Assembly: GCA_000752035.1 (NCBI GenBank)
Contig: CCFE01000024.1
Coordinates: 525,639-589,638, forward strand
DNA: 64,000 nucleotides
Reading direction: 5' to 3'
Source: Bacillus rubiinfantis
Lineage (GTDB): Bacteria > Bacillota > Bacilli > Bacillales > Cytobacillaceae
Positions 53,496-61,804 of the stretch are shown here, in pieces. The notes beneath the pieces are model-generated. The model saw only the letters and a program-made list of their open reading frames with translations, searched no databases and was not told the DNA's origin. Both the position numbers and the translations under genes were made by a program. Position 1 is the stretch's first letter; every line of letters starts with the position of its first letter.

Positions 53496-54443
53496 CTAGC
53501 TAATATCTTTCTTAGCTAATATATTCTTAATCCACTGGATGATATCTGCCTGCACCTCATCTTTATTCAGTTCATTTAATAACTCATGACGGGCATCTTC
53601 GAAAAATTTATAAGATACATCTTCAATTCCTGCCTGCTGAAAAGCTTGATACGTCTTTAGGACGCCTTTCGTATTGTTTCCAACAGGGTCTTGACTGCCT
53701 GAGATTAAATAAATTGGCAGAATAACAGGAACCTTCTTGATGTTTTCCATTTTATTAATAATTTCAAGCCCCTGGAGTAAATCATAAAAAAAACCGCTCG
53801 AAAATACACCGCCACAAAAAGAATCATTGATATACTTATCCACTTCTTTCTCATCCCTGGTTAACCAATCAAACTCTGTTCGTACCGGTCGGAAATTCTT
53901 ATTGTAACTTCCAAAGGTCAGATTGTTCATGAACGGGCTTGGCGCCTTTCTTCCTTGTTTTTTTATTTCTCTTGCTGCTAGGAACTTGCCGATTTTTCCA
54001 ATTAATCCAGGATCACCGCCTGTACCACAAAGAATTACCCCGCAAAGTCTTTCTCCATGCAGCTGAATATACCGCCTTGATAAAAACGAACCCATACTAT
54101 GACCAAATAAAAAGATAGGGACATTAGGATAATCCTGTTCTACAATGTCTGTCAACGCCGCCATATCCTGTACAACTTTTTCAAACCCATCCTCGTCGGC
54201 AAAATAGCCAGGATTGTTGTTCATTTTTCCAGTGTTGCCATGTCCGCGGTGGTCATTACCATAAACAAAGATTTGTTGATTCACCAGTTCCCGAGCAAAC
54301 TTTTCATAGCGTGCGATATGCTCTGCCATGCCATGTGAAAGCTGAACAATTGCCCGTGGCTGTTCCCCCTTCTCCGTAAGCCATTTTTTCGCATAAATTT
54401 CTTGTTGGTCACTTGTTAGATATGTAAAAGACGACTCTATCAT
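53496..54443 (-). CDS. alpha/beta hydrolase, monoacylglycerol lipase/lysophospholipase type
   Basis: This 315-residue serine hydrolase belongs to the PldB/monoglyceride lipase group. It shows QLSHGMAEHIARYEKFA, NDHRGHGNTG, the nucleophile GHSMGSFLSRRYI and the catalytic His in DARHELLNE; the acid is in SGSQDPVG. No signal peptide is visible, so it is likely cytoplasmic or peripheral. GGGGAG precedes the paired ATG codons. A link with the allantoin cluster is not evident. Confidence 0.85.
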   Translation of the reverse strand: MIESSFTYLTSDQQEIYAKKWLTEKGEQPRAIVQLSHGMAEHIARYEKFARELVNQQIFVYGNDHRGHGNTGKMNNNPGYFADEDGFEKVVQDMAALTDIVEQDYPNVPIFLFGHSMGSFLSRRYIQLHGERLCGVILCGTGGDPGLIGKIGKFLAAREIKKQGRKAPSPFMNNLTFGSYNKNFRPVRTEFDWLTRDEKEVDKYINDSFCGGVFSSGFFYDLLQGLEIINKMENIKKVPVILPIYLISGSQDPVGNNTKGVLKTYQAFQQAGIEDVSYKFFEDARHELLNELNKDEVQADIIQWIKNILAKKDIS

Positions 54444-54628
54444 CATGTTGACTCCCCTTCCAAATCACAATCTTTACGGTTATAATATAAAATTGCTCAA
54501 TAAGAGTTACATAATTATTAGCACTAATTTCATTATCTGTTTGTAAAGCTCACTTTAATTAAGTTGAGTTCTAAATGTCAATAGATATTCGAATAATTAT
54601 AAAAAAGCTCAGTGAGACCAGATGACAA

Positions 54629-54680
54629 AATGGACCGTCTAAACCCACACTAAAAGTTGGAGGGTTTGTGACGATCCATT
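54629..54680 (-). terminator. long imperfect hairpin after the zinc-ribbon gene
   Basis: AATGGACCGTCTAAACCC pairs with GGGTTTGTGACGATCCATT around a 15-base loop. It is followed on the minus strand by TTTTGTC. It is probably the terminator of the 53-residue gene. Confidence 0.6.
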
Positions 54681-54710
54681 AGCAAATTTCGCTTATAACA
54701 ATTAGTTTTG

Positions 54711-54872
54711 TTATTCCTCATCATAAGTAATCTCGGTCAATTTATCGCGACATTCCCAACAGAACGCCCGATTTCTCTCCATCTTAGCTAATACCTTTCC
54801 GCAATAAACGCAAACGTCCTCTTCAATTTCCAAAGTAGCCGCCTCTTCAGGCCGTGTCAGTAATTGTTCCAT
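54711..54872 (-). CDS. 53-residue zinc-ribbon protein
   Basis: This short ORF encodes 53 residues with an acidic N terminus (MEQLLTRPEEAATLEIEED) and a two-knuckle zinc ribbon: CVYCGK, then CWECRD 16 residues later. It ends EITYDEE. AAGGAG lies ten bases before the ATG and a hairpin lies 30 bases after the stop codon, so it appears to be a real gene. The arrangement resembles small Bacillus zinc-finger proteins of unknown function. Both neighbours are on the same strand but spaced by more than 250 bases. Confidence 0.7.
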   Translation of the reverse strand: MEQLLTRPEEAATLEIEEDVCVYCGKVLAKMERNRAFCWECRDKLTEITYDEE

Positions 54873-55116
54873 TTCAACTCAACTCCTTCTATAAACTTTA
54901 ACCATTAAAGAGTAAATGGTTAATATTCTTGATTACCTTGTGAATCATTGAGCATGTAAGTATATGGATATAATTATGCCGAAACAGTCTGAAGAACTCC
55001 GCAACTTATTACATATATTTTATCATGTTTACTAGAAAAAGAAAGCAAAAAGGCAAAACAGTCATAATTTTTTATAAAATTCAATTTGCGGCATCCAAAG
55101 ATTTTCCCTAACAAAG

Positions 55117-55150
55117 AAAGCCCACTTGCTTTTAAAGACTAGTGGGGTTA
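55117..55150 (-). terminator. terminator of the 160-residue membrane protein gene
   Basis: CCCACT / AGTGGG stem with flanking A- and T-rich bases immediately after the stop codon. Confidence 0.55.
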
Positions 55151-55633
55151 TTAATGTAAATAGTTTTTATCTCTTTGCAGCTTTTCATAAAAATATTGGA
55201 AGCCATATAATAGTAAGGATTTAATCAAAAACAAAAATGATAATTGATATTTCTTTAAACGAACAAGCGACGCAATTCCTGACTTTTTAAGAAATGAAGT
55301 AATGACAAAGGTAAAAAAGCTATCTAAGATAAAATTTATACTAAAATAAATAGGAAATTTTCCATATGTGTATTTTAATTTCCAAATAGAAGTAAACAAA
55401 AATGAACCCCATATTAAAGGAAATTCACCACTCAATTTAGGGTGTAGTTTGTCATAGAACCACCACCACCTAAATTTTTTCGCAAAAATACTTTCAAATC
55501 TTACTACTAATGAGATAAAAATACCCGCAAGGAAATACTTTCTGATTGTTTGCCTACCTAAAAAGGGCAATGTTAGCCAAGGTATAATTAAATTAGCTAA
55601 TAAAAATCCCCTTGCAAATGTTTTATGTTTCAT
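55151..55633 (-). CDS. hypothetical membrane protein, 160 residues
   Basis: This protein has four to five hydrophobic segments and a WWWFYDKLHPKL motif in the middle. It looks like one of the small multi-pass Bacillus membrane proteins of unknown function, but I cannot place it in a family with confidence. The ATG at 55633 follows GGAGG by seven bases. The insertion sequence IS-A ends 48 bases upstream of this ATG, 12 bases from a TATAGT -10 element, so the native -35 has been replaced. The longer frame upstream runs into the insertion sequence and is artificial. Confidence 0.7.
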   Translation of the reverse strand: MKHKTFARGFLLANLIIPWLTLPFLGRQTIRKYFLAGIFISLVVRFESIFAKKFRWWWFYDKLHPKLSGEFPLIWGSFLFTSIWKLKYTYGKFPIYFSINFILDSFFTFVITSFLKKSGIASLVRLKKYQLSFLFLIKSLLLYGFQYFYEKLQRDKNYLH

Positions 55634-55676
55634 TATTTGCCTCCTTGCTTCATATCTAACATTACTATACCCACCA

Positions 55677-55681
55677 ACAGG
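55677..55681. repeat. target site duplication of IS-A, left (ACAGG)
   Basis: It matches 58131-58135. Joining the flanks gives the continuous ancestral sequence CCACCA-ACAGG-AAAAAT. Confidence 0.85.
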
Positions 55682-55789
55682 TGTATATGGTAACTTAAAA
55701 GTGAGCCACCATATTAATTGAAAATTGAGCCACTTTTGATAGACAATTAACCCTAATGTCATATTAGGGGGATATCAGGAGTGATCACG

Positions 55790-57331
55790 TTGAACCAAAA
55801 GCAGAAGATAATTAAATTGTATTTGGAGGGGGAAAGCCAGCGAAGTATTGCAACAAAAACAAAAAAGTCCAGAAATACAGTGGCTAAGTATATTCGAGAA
55901 TTTGAAGAAAGTAAGGAGAAGGACGTTCGCCAATTACCCATACCCGAGAGTGTAATGCAGCCACCAACTTATAAGAAAAGAATTGGAAAAAAGAAAGTGT
56001 TAACTGAGGTGATAAAAAGTAAATTAAGAAAGTACATGACTGATAATGAGTGGAAACGAACTCACTATATGAAAAAGCAACAGATGAAGATTGTAGACAT
56101 GCATGAAAAGTTACTAGATGCAGGTTATTCAATTAGTTACACAACAGTTCGTAATTTTGTTAACCAGGAAACTGCAAAATCAAGAGAAGTATTTATTCGT
56201 AAATATTGTGAGCCTGGTTATGAGGTTGAATTTGATTGGGGAGAAGTAAAGCTAGAAATAGATGGAAAGCTTAAAACATATTTACTAGCCGTATTTACTT
56301 TACCCTATAGCAATTACCGGTTTGCAAGACTATATGAATCTGAATCTCAGGTTTGCGTCCTAGATGTTCATACAAAGTTTATAGAGCACGTTGATTTTAT
56401 ACCTGCGGTATTTGTCTATGACAATATGAGAACCGTTGTAAAATCATTTGTTGGCAATGAGAAAACCATTACTGACAGTATGGTAAATCTATCTAACTAT
56501 TATCAATTTAGGATTCGATTATGCCAGGCTAGAAAAGGAAATGAGAAAGGCCATGTAGAGCGTAGCGTTGAATTTGTAAGAAGAAAAGCATTTGCGTCCC
56601 AGTACTCATTTACAAGCCTTGAGGAGGCTCAAAATCATCTTCTCAAAACATTAAAGAGGCTCAACTCAAGAGATCATCATGAGCATAAGCAAAGTCATAT
56701 TGAACTGATGGAAAAGGAAAAAGAAAAGGGCCAAAAAGTTACAATGGCTCCTTTCGATTCAGCAGATTTAATAGAATGTCTTGTGGATAAGTATAGCACG
56801 ATAGTAATCAACCAAAACCACTATTCTGTACCTGAAGGACACGTTGGCACTTATGTAAAGGCAAAGGTGGGTGCGGAATCTATTAAACTATTTATTGAGG
56901 GTTGCTTAGTAGCAGAACATCCACGAAATTGGGGTGTACACCAATGGGAAATGAATATATATCATTATTTGGATACATTCAAAAAGAAAAAAGGTGCCAT
57001 CGCCCAAAGTGAATGTTTGAGACAGGCACCGACACAAATAAAAAATATTTACAATGACCATTATATCGGAAAAGAGAAAGAATTTATAGAGTTACTCTTC
57101 TATATAAAGGAAAAAGATAAGCTTGAGCGTGTGTTCGAGGCTGTTAAACAACTAAAATCAATCCAAACGGGCTATGTCTCTACGGAAAGGGTCATATTTA
57201 TCTGTGAACAGAATAATTCCGTTAACACAGATGGATTCGGTCAAGATGAAACCACATATCAATCTGAATCCAATATGAGAGCATATGCAAATATGTTTAA
57301 CCAAGAAGAGGAAGTGGCTCAATATGGATAA
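55790..57331 (+). CDS. istA: IS21-family transposase IstA of IS-A
   Basis: This 513-residue DDE transposase has an N-terminal helix-turn-helix (EGESQRSIATKTKKSRNTVAKYI) and a catalytic core with Asp in EFDWGEVKL, Asp in FVYDNMRTVV and Glu in NEKGHVERSVEFVRR. The C-terminal beta-barrel region (NQNHYSVPEGHVG) is also present. The start is the TTG at 55790 with AGGAG eight bases upstream; a GTG at 55781 overlaps that site. It overlaps istB by eight bases, implying translational coupling. No frameshift or stop codon is seen. Confidence 0.93.
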   Translation: MNQKQKIIKLYLEGESQRSIATKTKKSRNTVAKYIREFEESKEKDVRQLPIPESVMQPPTYKKRIGKKKVLTEVIKSKLRKYMTDNEWKRTHYMKKQQMKIVDMHEKLLDAGYSISYTTVRNFVNQETAKSREVFIRKYCEPGYEVEFDWGEVKLEIDGKLKTYLLAVFTLPYSNYRFARLYESESQVCVLDVHTKFIEHVDFIPAVFVYDNMRTVVKSFVGNEKTITDSMVNLSNYYQFRIRLCQARKGNEKGHVERSVEFVRRKAFASQYSFTSLEEAQNHLLKTLKRLNSRDHHEHKQSHIELMEKEKEKGQKVTMAPFDSADLIECLVDKYSTIVINQNHYSVPEGHVGTYVKAKVGAESIKLFIEGCLVAEHPRNWGVHQWEMNIYHYLDTFKKKKGAIAQSECLRQAPTQIKNIYNDHYIGKEKEFIELLFYIKEKDKLERVFEAVKQLKSIQTGYVSTERVIFICEQNNSVNTDGFGQDETTYQSESNMRAYANMFNQEEEVAQYG

Positions 57332-58094
57332 AAAAGAACAGCTTATCGAAATTTGTAAAGAACTCCGGTTGCCAAGTATCAGGAGAATGGTTCTAGATGA
57401 AGCAAGTTTTCAAGATCCCAATCTGGCTTTTGACGTATTATTAAAGGTACTTTTACAAGAACAAAAAGATCGATTTATTCGCGCCAAGCAGAATCGCATT
57501 CGGGCAGCAAATTTTCCACAAAAGAAATTATTAGATGAGTTAATAATGGACTTTTTGCCCGAGCAGGCGCAACAAAAATTACCTCAACTAAAAGAGCTTG
57601 ATTTTATTAAGGAGGGCCAAAATGTTATTTTAACAGGCTCTCCTGGGACAGGGAAATCGCATATTGCGGTAGGGTTAGGGATGGAGGCTTGTCTAGCTGG
57701 ATATAGAGTGTTTTTCGCAACTGTCCCTTCGCTTATTAATCAATTAAAAGAACATCGTTCAGAAAGAACCCTACGTTCATTTGAATTAAAATTTGAGAAA
57801 TATGACCTCGTGATTATCGATGAGCTTGGGTATATTTCTTTTGATAAGGAAGGTGCTGAATTACTATTTTCGCATCTCTCCCTTCGGGCTGGGAGGAAGT
57901 CAACAATTATTACCAGCAATCTATCATTCTTAAAATGGCAGGAAATCTTTCATGATCCTGTTTTAACAGCTGCATTGACGGATCGTTTAACACATAAATC
58001 GCATGTAGTAAACATGGTTGGTCCGTCGTTTAGAATGAGGGAAACCGAGGAATGGATGAGGATGAATAGCGAAAAAGAAGTGGCTCAAAATTAA
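57324..58094 (+). CDS. istB: IS21-family ATPase helper IstB of IS-A
   Basis: This 256-residue AAA+ protein has Walker A GSPGTGKSH (about residue 108), Walker B LVIIDELGYISFD and the sensor STIITSNLSF. It controls target choice and strand transfer of IstA. The ATG at 57324 lies inside the end of istA. It ends about 36 bases before the right end repeats. Length and motifs are intact. Confidence 0.93.
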   Translation: MDKKEQLIEICKELRLPSIRRMVLDEASFQDPNLAFDVLLKVLLQEQKDRFIRAKQNRIRAANFPQKKLLDELIMDFLPEQAQQKLPQLKELDFIKEGQNVILTGSPGTGKSHIAVGLGMEACLAGYRVFFATVPSLINQLKEHRSERTLRSFELKFEKYDLVIIDELGYISFDKEGAELLFSHLSLRAGRKSTIITSNLSFLKWQEIFHDPVLTAALTDRLTHKSHVVNMVGPSFRMRETEEWMRMNSEKEVAQN

Positions 58095-58130
58095 ATTGCG
58101 AAATGGCTCACTTTTCACTTGCGAAATACA

Positions 58131-58135
58131 ACAGG
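58131..58135. repeat. target site duplication of IS-A, right (ACAGG)
   Basis: It matches 55677-55681 directly beyond the right end of IS-A. Confidence 0.85.
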
Positions 58136-58258
58136 AAAAATATTTTATTAATCATTAATAGTTTTTTGGTAATTGTATTATTATAGGCCATGTTCGTCTT
58201 ATCTATCAAAAAAGGCCTGGGAAAAACCGATAAAGTCATATTTAAAATAAAAATAAAA

Positions 58259-58287
58259 AACGCTTCTTACAATTTGTAAGAAACGTT
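58259..58287 (-). terminator. terminator downstream of the tRNA-Leu fragment
   Basis: The stem AACG-CTTCTTAC / GTAAGAA-ACGTT is followed by T-rich sequence on the minus strand, 32 bases beyond the tRNA 3' end. Confidence 0.65.
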
Positions 58288-58318
58288 GATTTCACTGCAT
58301 TGGCAAGCAGTATCATAA

Positions 58319-58370
58319 TACCGGTGGTCGGGGTCGAACCGACACTCCTCACGGAACACGATTTTGAGTC
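58319..58370 (-). tRNA. tRNA-Leu(CAA) 3' half, attachment-site remnant
   Basis: On the minus strand the sequence runs from the anticodon loop (CTCAAAA, anticodon CAA) through the long variable arm typical of tRNA-Leu. The T-arm (GTCGG-TTCGACC-CCGAC), the acceptor strand CACCGGT and the discriminator A follow. The 5' half is absent: similarity stops right after GACTC. A piece of tRNA reaching exactly to the 3' end is the usual product of site-specific integration in a tRNA gene. The complete gene would be expected at the far end of the island. Confidence 0.85.
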
Positions 58371-58390
58371 ATAAAGTTCCTTATTTTTAT

Positions 58391-58437
58391 CTTTAAATTA
58401 CCTTTAATTCCAGTGATATTAAGTAATTCTAACAGTT
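58391..58437 (+). repeat. left copy of an inverted repeat flanking the integrase region
   Basis: The sequence around TTACCTTTAATTCCAGT and ATTAAGTAAT recurs in inverted orientation at 63941-63988 with roughly 80% identity by eye and one gap. It may be an integrase arm-type binding site. Confidence 0.55.
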
Positions 58438-58519
58438 AATTGTAGGTGTATTTTTTTAGCTGTTCGCACGATTCGTTAACAATTAGGATTATAGTGTTTT
58501 TTTAATTCTATTTCAACCC

Positions 58520-58585
58520 TCATTTTTTAAATTTTCCTATTTCATAATCATTTAGCATTTTCTCTATTCCCTGAAACTGTAATTC
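58520..58585 (-). pseudogene. possible C-terminal remnant of the integrase gene
   Basis: Reading the minus strand from exactly the left end of IS-B gives a 21-residue open tail ending GIEKMLNDYEIGKFKK and a TGA stop codon. Its orientation agrees with the truncated integrase on the other side of IS-B. It may be the last part of that gene, but the sequence is too short to recognise as an integrase. Confidence 0.3.
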
Positions 58586-58732
58586 TGTTTATGGCATTAT
58601 AAAAATGTAGGGTATGGCATTTAATTTATGTAGGTCAGGAGGACCTTCACAAATTAAAAAACCACTTGCCAACATTCCAAAATACACATACACTTCCTGT
58701 TGGGACAAAACAGTGCAGGAGGTATTAAGGAG

Positions 58733-60235
58733 ATGTTGGCAGTGGCCGAGATTAAGTATATCAGACATGAGGTTAACAATAAAGATTGCAATTATGCGGA
58801 TGTAGCTAAAAGGACTGGAAAAGATCCAAGAACTATAAAGAAATATGCGGATATGGAGGATTTTAACGAGAAGCCAAAGATTAAGCAAACAAGAGTAGCT
58901 CCAGTTATAGGACCAGTCAAGTTCACTATTGATGAGTGGTTGAAAGAGGATTTGAAGAAGAAAAAGAAGTTTCGTAGAACAGCTAAGAGAATATGGGAAC
59001 AATTGAAAGAACAGTTTGGATTTCAAGGCTCTGATCGGACAGTGCGCGAGTATATTTCTAAGAGAAAGGTAGAGTTGTTAAATGAGGCGGATGAAGCAGC
59101 GTTACCGTTAGAATCCATTCCAGGAACAGCCCAAGTTGATTTTGGTGAAGCACCTTTTATCTATGGTGGGGAGGAAATAGTCTTACCGTTTTTGGTTGTT
59201 TCGTTTCCAAATAGTAATGCTTTCTATTTTCAGGTATTTCCTTCGCAAAACAGGGAGTGCTTTCTTGAAGGATTAAAGCGAATATTTCATTATATGGGTG
59301 GAGTGCCAAAAGCCATTCGGTTTGATAACCTTTCCCCTGCCGTTAAGAAGGTTTTGCCAAATGGAGAACGGCAATTAACTGATGAATTTCAAAACTTCGT
59401 TCTTCATTATGGATTTGAATGCGAATTTTGTAATCCAAACAGTGGAAATGAAAAGGGTCATGTTGAAGCAATGGTGAAATATGTGAGAAATAACTTTCTT
59501 CTTCCAGGACTTCACATCATTGAGTTGGATCAACTTAATAAGGAGTTATGGGAAAAGGCTGAAAAGGATCGTTCAAGAAAGCATTATCAGAAAGAATTTT
59601 TGATTTCTGAGTTGTTTGAGGAGGACAGAACGGCATTTCTAGTATTGCCTGCAAAGGAATATGAGTGTGTAAGATATGAAACCCTTAAAGCGGACAAATA
59701 TGGATATGTTAAAGTCGATTTGAACCTTTATTCCACTTCACCTAGATATGCGCTAAAAAAAGTACTCGTTAAGATATCTTATAACACGGTGGAAATTTTA
59801 GATGAAGAGCAACAGCTAGTTGTAAGTCATTCTAGGTTGTACGGGCAGTATCGAAAGTCAATGAAATGGCAGCCATATTTAAATTTAATGGCCAAACGTC
59901 CTACGGCACTTAAATACACAAGTTTCTTTGAGCAACTTCCAACTGAATGGAAAGATTATTTCGATGCCTGCAATATGGTGGAAAAGCCGGCAGCTTTGCG
60001 ACTATTATCAATCATCCTTAAAGATCACGATTTTAGTATTATAACACAAGCCCTTGTCACGGCTTCAGAACATGGCCATCCCTCCGTGGATGCCATTAAA
60101 CAAGTATTCTATCAACTTATAAATGGGCGTGGGATTAGAAGCGAAATTAAGCCCAAGATGCCCTTACCAGAACTTCCAGAGGCGACAAGGGGACTTGAGC
60201 ATTACGATCAACTCCACAGGGGAGGTGATGCCTAA
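58733..60235 (+). CDS. istA: IS21-family transposase IstA of IS-B
   Basis: This 500-residue transposase belongs to a different IS21 subgroup from the other two. The N-terminal helix-turn-helix region is DYNYADVAKRTGKDPRTIKKY-like (here CNYADVAKRTGKDPRTIKKY). Catalytic residues lie in AQVDFGEAPF, AIRFDNLSPAV and NEKGHVEAMVKYVRN. The ATG at 58733 has AGGAGG ten bases upstream. It ends in TAATG, sharing one base with istB. It appears intact. Confidence 0.92.
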   Translation: MLAVAEIKYIRHEVNNKDCNYADVAKRTGKDPRTIKKYADMEDFNEKPKIKQTRVAPVIGPVKFTIDEWLKEDLKKKKKFRRTAKRIWEQLKEQFGFQGSDRTVREYISKRKVELLNEADEAALPLESIPGTAQVDFGEAPFIYGGEEIVLPFLVVSFPNSNAFYFQVFPSQNRECFLEGLKRIFHYMGGVPKAIRFDNLSPAVKKVLPNGERQLTDEFQNFVLHYGFECEFCNPNSGNEKGHVEAMVKYVRNNFLLPGLHIIELDQLNKELWEKAEKDRSRKHYQKEFLISELFEEDRTAFLVLPAKEYECVRYETLKADKYGYVKVDLNLYSTSPRYALKKVLVKISYNTVEILDEEQQLVVSHSRLYGQYRKSMKWQPYLNLMAKRPTALKYTSFFEQLPTEWKDYFDACNMVEKPAALRLLSIILKDHDFSIITQALVTASEHGHPSVDAIKQVFYQLINGRGIRSEIKPKMPLPELPEATRGLEHYDQLHRGGDA

Positions 60236-60957
60236 TGCATGATCAAATTCAATCTTACGCAAAACGGTTGAAATTAAGCTGGATTAGAGAGCATTTTCAC
60301 GAAGTGAAAGCTTCAAGTCATGAGGAATTTTTATTAAAGCTCTTTGAGGAAGAAATACAGCAACGTGAGGAGCGAAAGATAAATCTACTGCTAAAGCAAG
60401 CGACACTACCAAAGGCGTCTGGGAAACCTTTTGATTGGTCAGAAGTTCAGATTCCTAATGGGTTGACGAAGGAAGGGCTCTTAAACGGAGAATTCATGGA
60501 CCGGCAGGAAAATACTATTTTCTACGGTGGTGTTGGAGCCGGAAAAACATACCTAGCCACCTTAATAGGCTTAAATGCCATACATAGGTGCGGCAGGTCA
60601 GTAAAATTCTACACTGTGGCAGGTTTAGTAAACCAACTACTTGAGGCGAATGAAAAAGGAAGATTAAATAAGCTATTTAAGCAAATTGAAAAGCTAGATT
60701 GCTTAGTTTTAGATGAGTTGGGTTATATCCCATTGCATAAACAAGGTGGGGAACTATTATTTCAGGTTATTTCGATGTGTTACGAAGCAAGGAGTATCGT
60801 CATAACGACTAATCTTCAGTTCGGAAAATGGAATCATGTTTTCGGCGATCCAATCTTAACCGAGGCTGTAATCGACCGGCTAATTCATCATTCGCATCTT
60901 GTAGTTTTTAATGGAGATAGCCATCGCTATAAGGAATCCTTATTACAAAACGAGTAG
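60235..60957 (+). CDS. istB: IS21-family ATPase helper IstB of IS-B
   Basis: This 240-residue AAA+ ATPase has Walker A YGGVGAGKTY (near residue 100), Walker B LVLDELGYIPLH and a sensor SIVITTNLQFGKW. GGGGAGGTG lies upstream in the end of istA, and the start overlaps the istA stop codon by one base. IS-C is inserted 40 bases after its stop codon, in the non-coding tail of IS-B, so both IS-B genes remain whole. Confidence 0.92.
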   Translation: MHDQIQSYAKRLKLSWIREHFHEVKASSHEEFLLKLFEEEIQQREERKINLLLKQATLPKASGKPFDWSEVQIPNGLTKEGLLNGEFMDRQENTIFYGGVGAGKTYLATLIGLNAIHRCGRSVKFYTVAGLVNQLLEANEKGRLNKLFKQIEKLDCLVLDELGYIPLHKQGGELLFQVISMCYEARSIVITTNLQFGKWNHVFGDPILTEAVIDRLIHHSHLVVFNGDSHRYKESLLQNE

Positions 60958-60992
60958 TCAATGACGGCAGTTATGGAGGATTTTTTCCAGAT

Positions 60993-60997
60993 ACTAT
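60993..60997. repeat. target site duplication of IS-C, left (ACTAT)
   Basis: It matches 63480-63484. Removing IS-C and one copy rejoins the tail of IS-B. Confidence 0.88.
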
Positions 60998-61033
60998 TGT
61001 AACCGTCAAGTAGTTTTGAACACTTTTTGCTAA

Positions 61034-61804
61034 TTAATTTTGAACACTTTCTTTGCCGAAAATGGTAATTCGGTTTTTAATTCTATAGCTGTCATTTTCA
61101 TTTAATTGAATCACTTCTACTCGATGAAGTAATCGATCTAAGATTGCTGTTGTAATCCCTTGATCACCCATTAATTCTCCCCATTGCTCTGGCCCTTTAT
61201 TGGAGGTCAGAATGATTGAACTGCGTTCATAAAGATGATTAATCAGATGAAAAAACAAGTTAGCTTCCCTTGAATCCATAGCCATATACATTAAGTCATC
61301 AATAATGACCAAATCAGCTTCTTTTAGCCTTTTAAGCTCCATCTGTGACTTTCGAATGTATTCCTCCGTTTTTAACAGGTGGACAAGTTCACCCATGGTT
61401 GAAAATGATACCTTGTATCCTTTTTGAATAGCTTCATAGCCCAACCCAATACTAATGTGCGTTTTGCCCGTCCCAGGCGGCCCTAATAGAATCATATTAC
61501 ACTGTTGTTCTAACCAATTGAGTTCTCTTAGCTGATTTAATTGACGGGTACTTAAGCTAACCTGTTCTTCCACAATAAATTCATCTAGAGTTTTGATGTA
61601 GGGGAATTTTGCCCATTTCATCCTTTTTTCCATGTTCTTTTTTTCCCGACATTTTAATTCATGGCCTAGAAGCTCCTGTAAAAACTCCAAATAAGTCCAG
61701 GACGACTTTTCGGCATTCCGAAGAAGCATTGGCAGCTCATCGGCAGTTTCCGCCATCCGAAGATGGCGAAAACGCTCCTGCAGTGTATGTACGGAACCTG
61801 TCAT
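61034..61804 (-). CDS. istB: IS21-family ATPase helper IstB of IS-C
   Basis: This 256-residue AAA+ protein has Walker A GPPGTGKTH (about residue 113), Walker B LVIIDDLMYMAMD and the sensor SSIILTSNKG. It starts within the TAATG junction with istA; GGGAGGCG lies just upstream. The Walker B ends in IDDL rather than the IDEL or LDEL of the other two elements, a subgroup difference. It is intact. Confidence 0.93.
   Translation of the reverse strand: MTGSVHTLQERFRHLRMAETADELPMLLRNAEKSSWTYLEFLQELLGHELKCREKKNMEKRMKWAKFPYIKTLDEFIVEEQVSLSTRQLNQLRELNWLEQQCNMILLGPPGTGKTHISIGLGYEAIQKGYKVSFSTMGELVHLLKTEEYIRKSQMELKRLKEADLVIIDDLMYMAMDSREANLFFHLINHLYERSSIILTSNKGPEQWGELMGDQGITTAILDRLLHRVEVIQLNENDSYRIKNRITIFGKESVQN

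Larger units (their letters stand above)
55682..58130 (+). mobile_element. IS-A, IS21-family insertion sequence
   Basis: This 2449-bp element starts TGTATATGGTAACTTAAAAG, and its right end is the inverted counterpart TGTATTTCGCAAGTGAAAAG (minus strand). Both continue into GTGAGCCA and a subterminal TTGAGCCACTT copy, the multiple terminal repeats usual in IS21. ACAGG occurs directly outside each end (55677-55681 and 58131-58135) as the target duplication. It carries overlapping istA and istB genes, both apparently intact. Confidence 0.93.
58136..58585. other. intergenic region holding the island edge
   Basis: This region of about 450 bases contains AT-rich DNA left of the tRNA (58136-58258), the tRNA terminator, the tRNA-Leu fragment and the left copy of an inverted repeat (58391-58437). 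It ends with a possible 21-codon gene tail before IS-B. No other gene is visible. Confidence 0.6.

Noticed and set aside
55634..55762. N-terminal extension of the membrane protein frame into IS-A
   Set aside because: The extension is read from the end of the insertion sequence and has no ribosome binding site; the ATG at 55633 has a good one.
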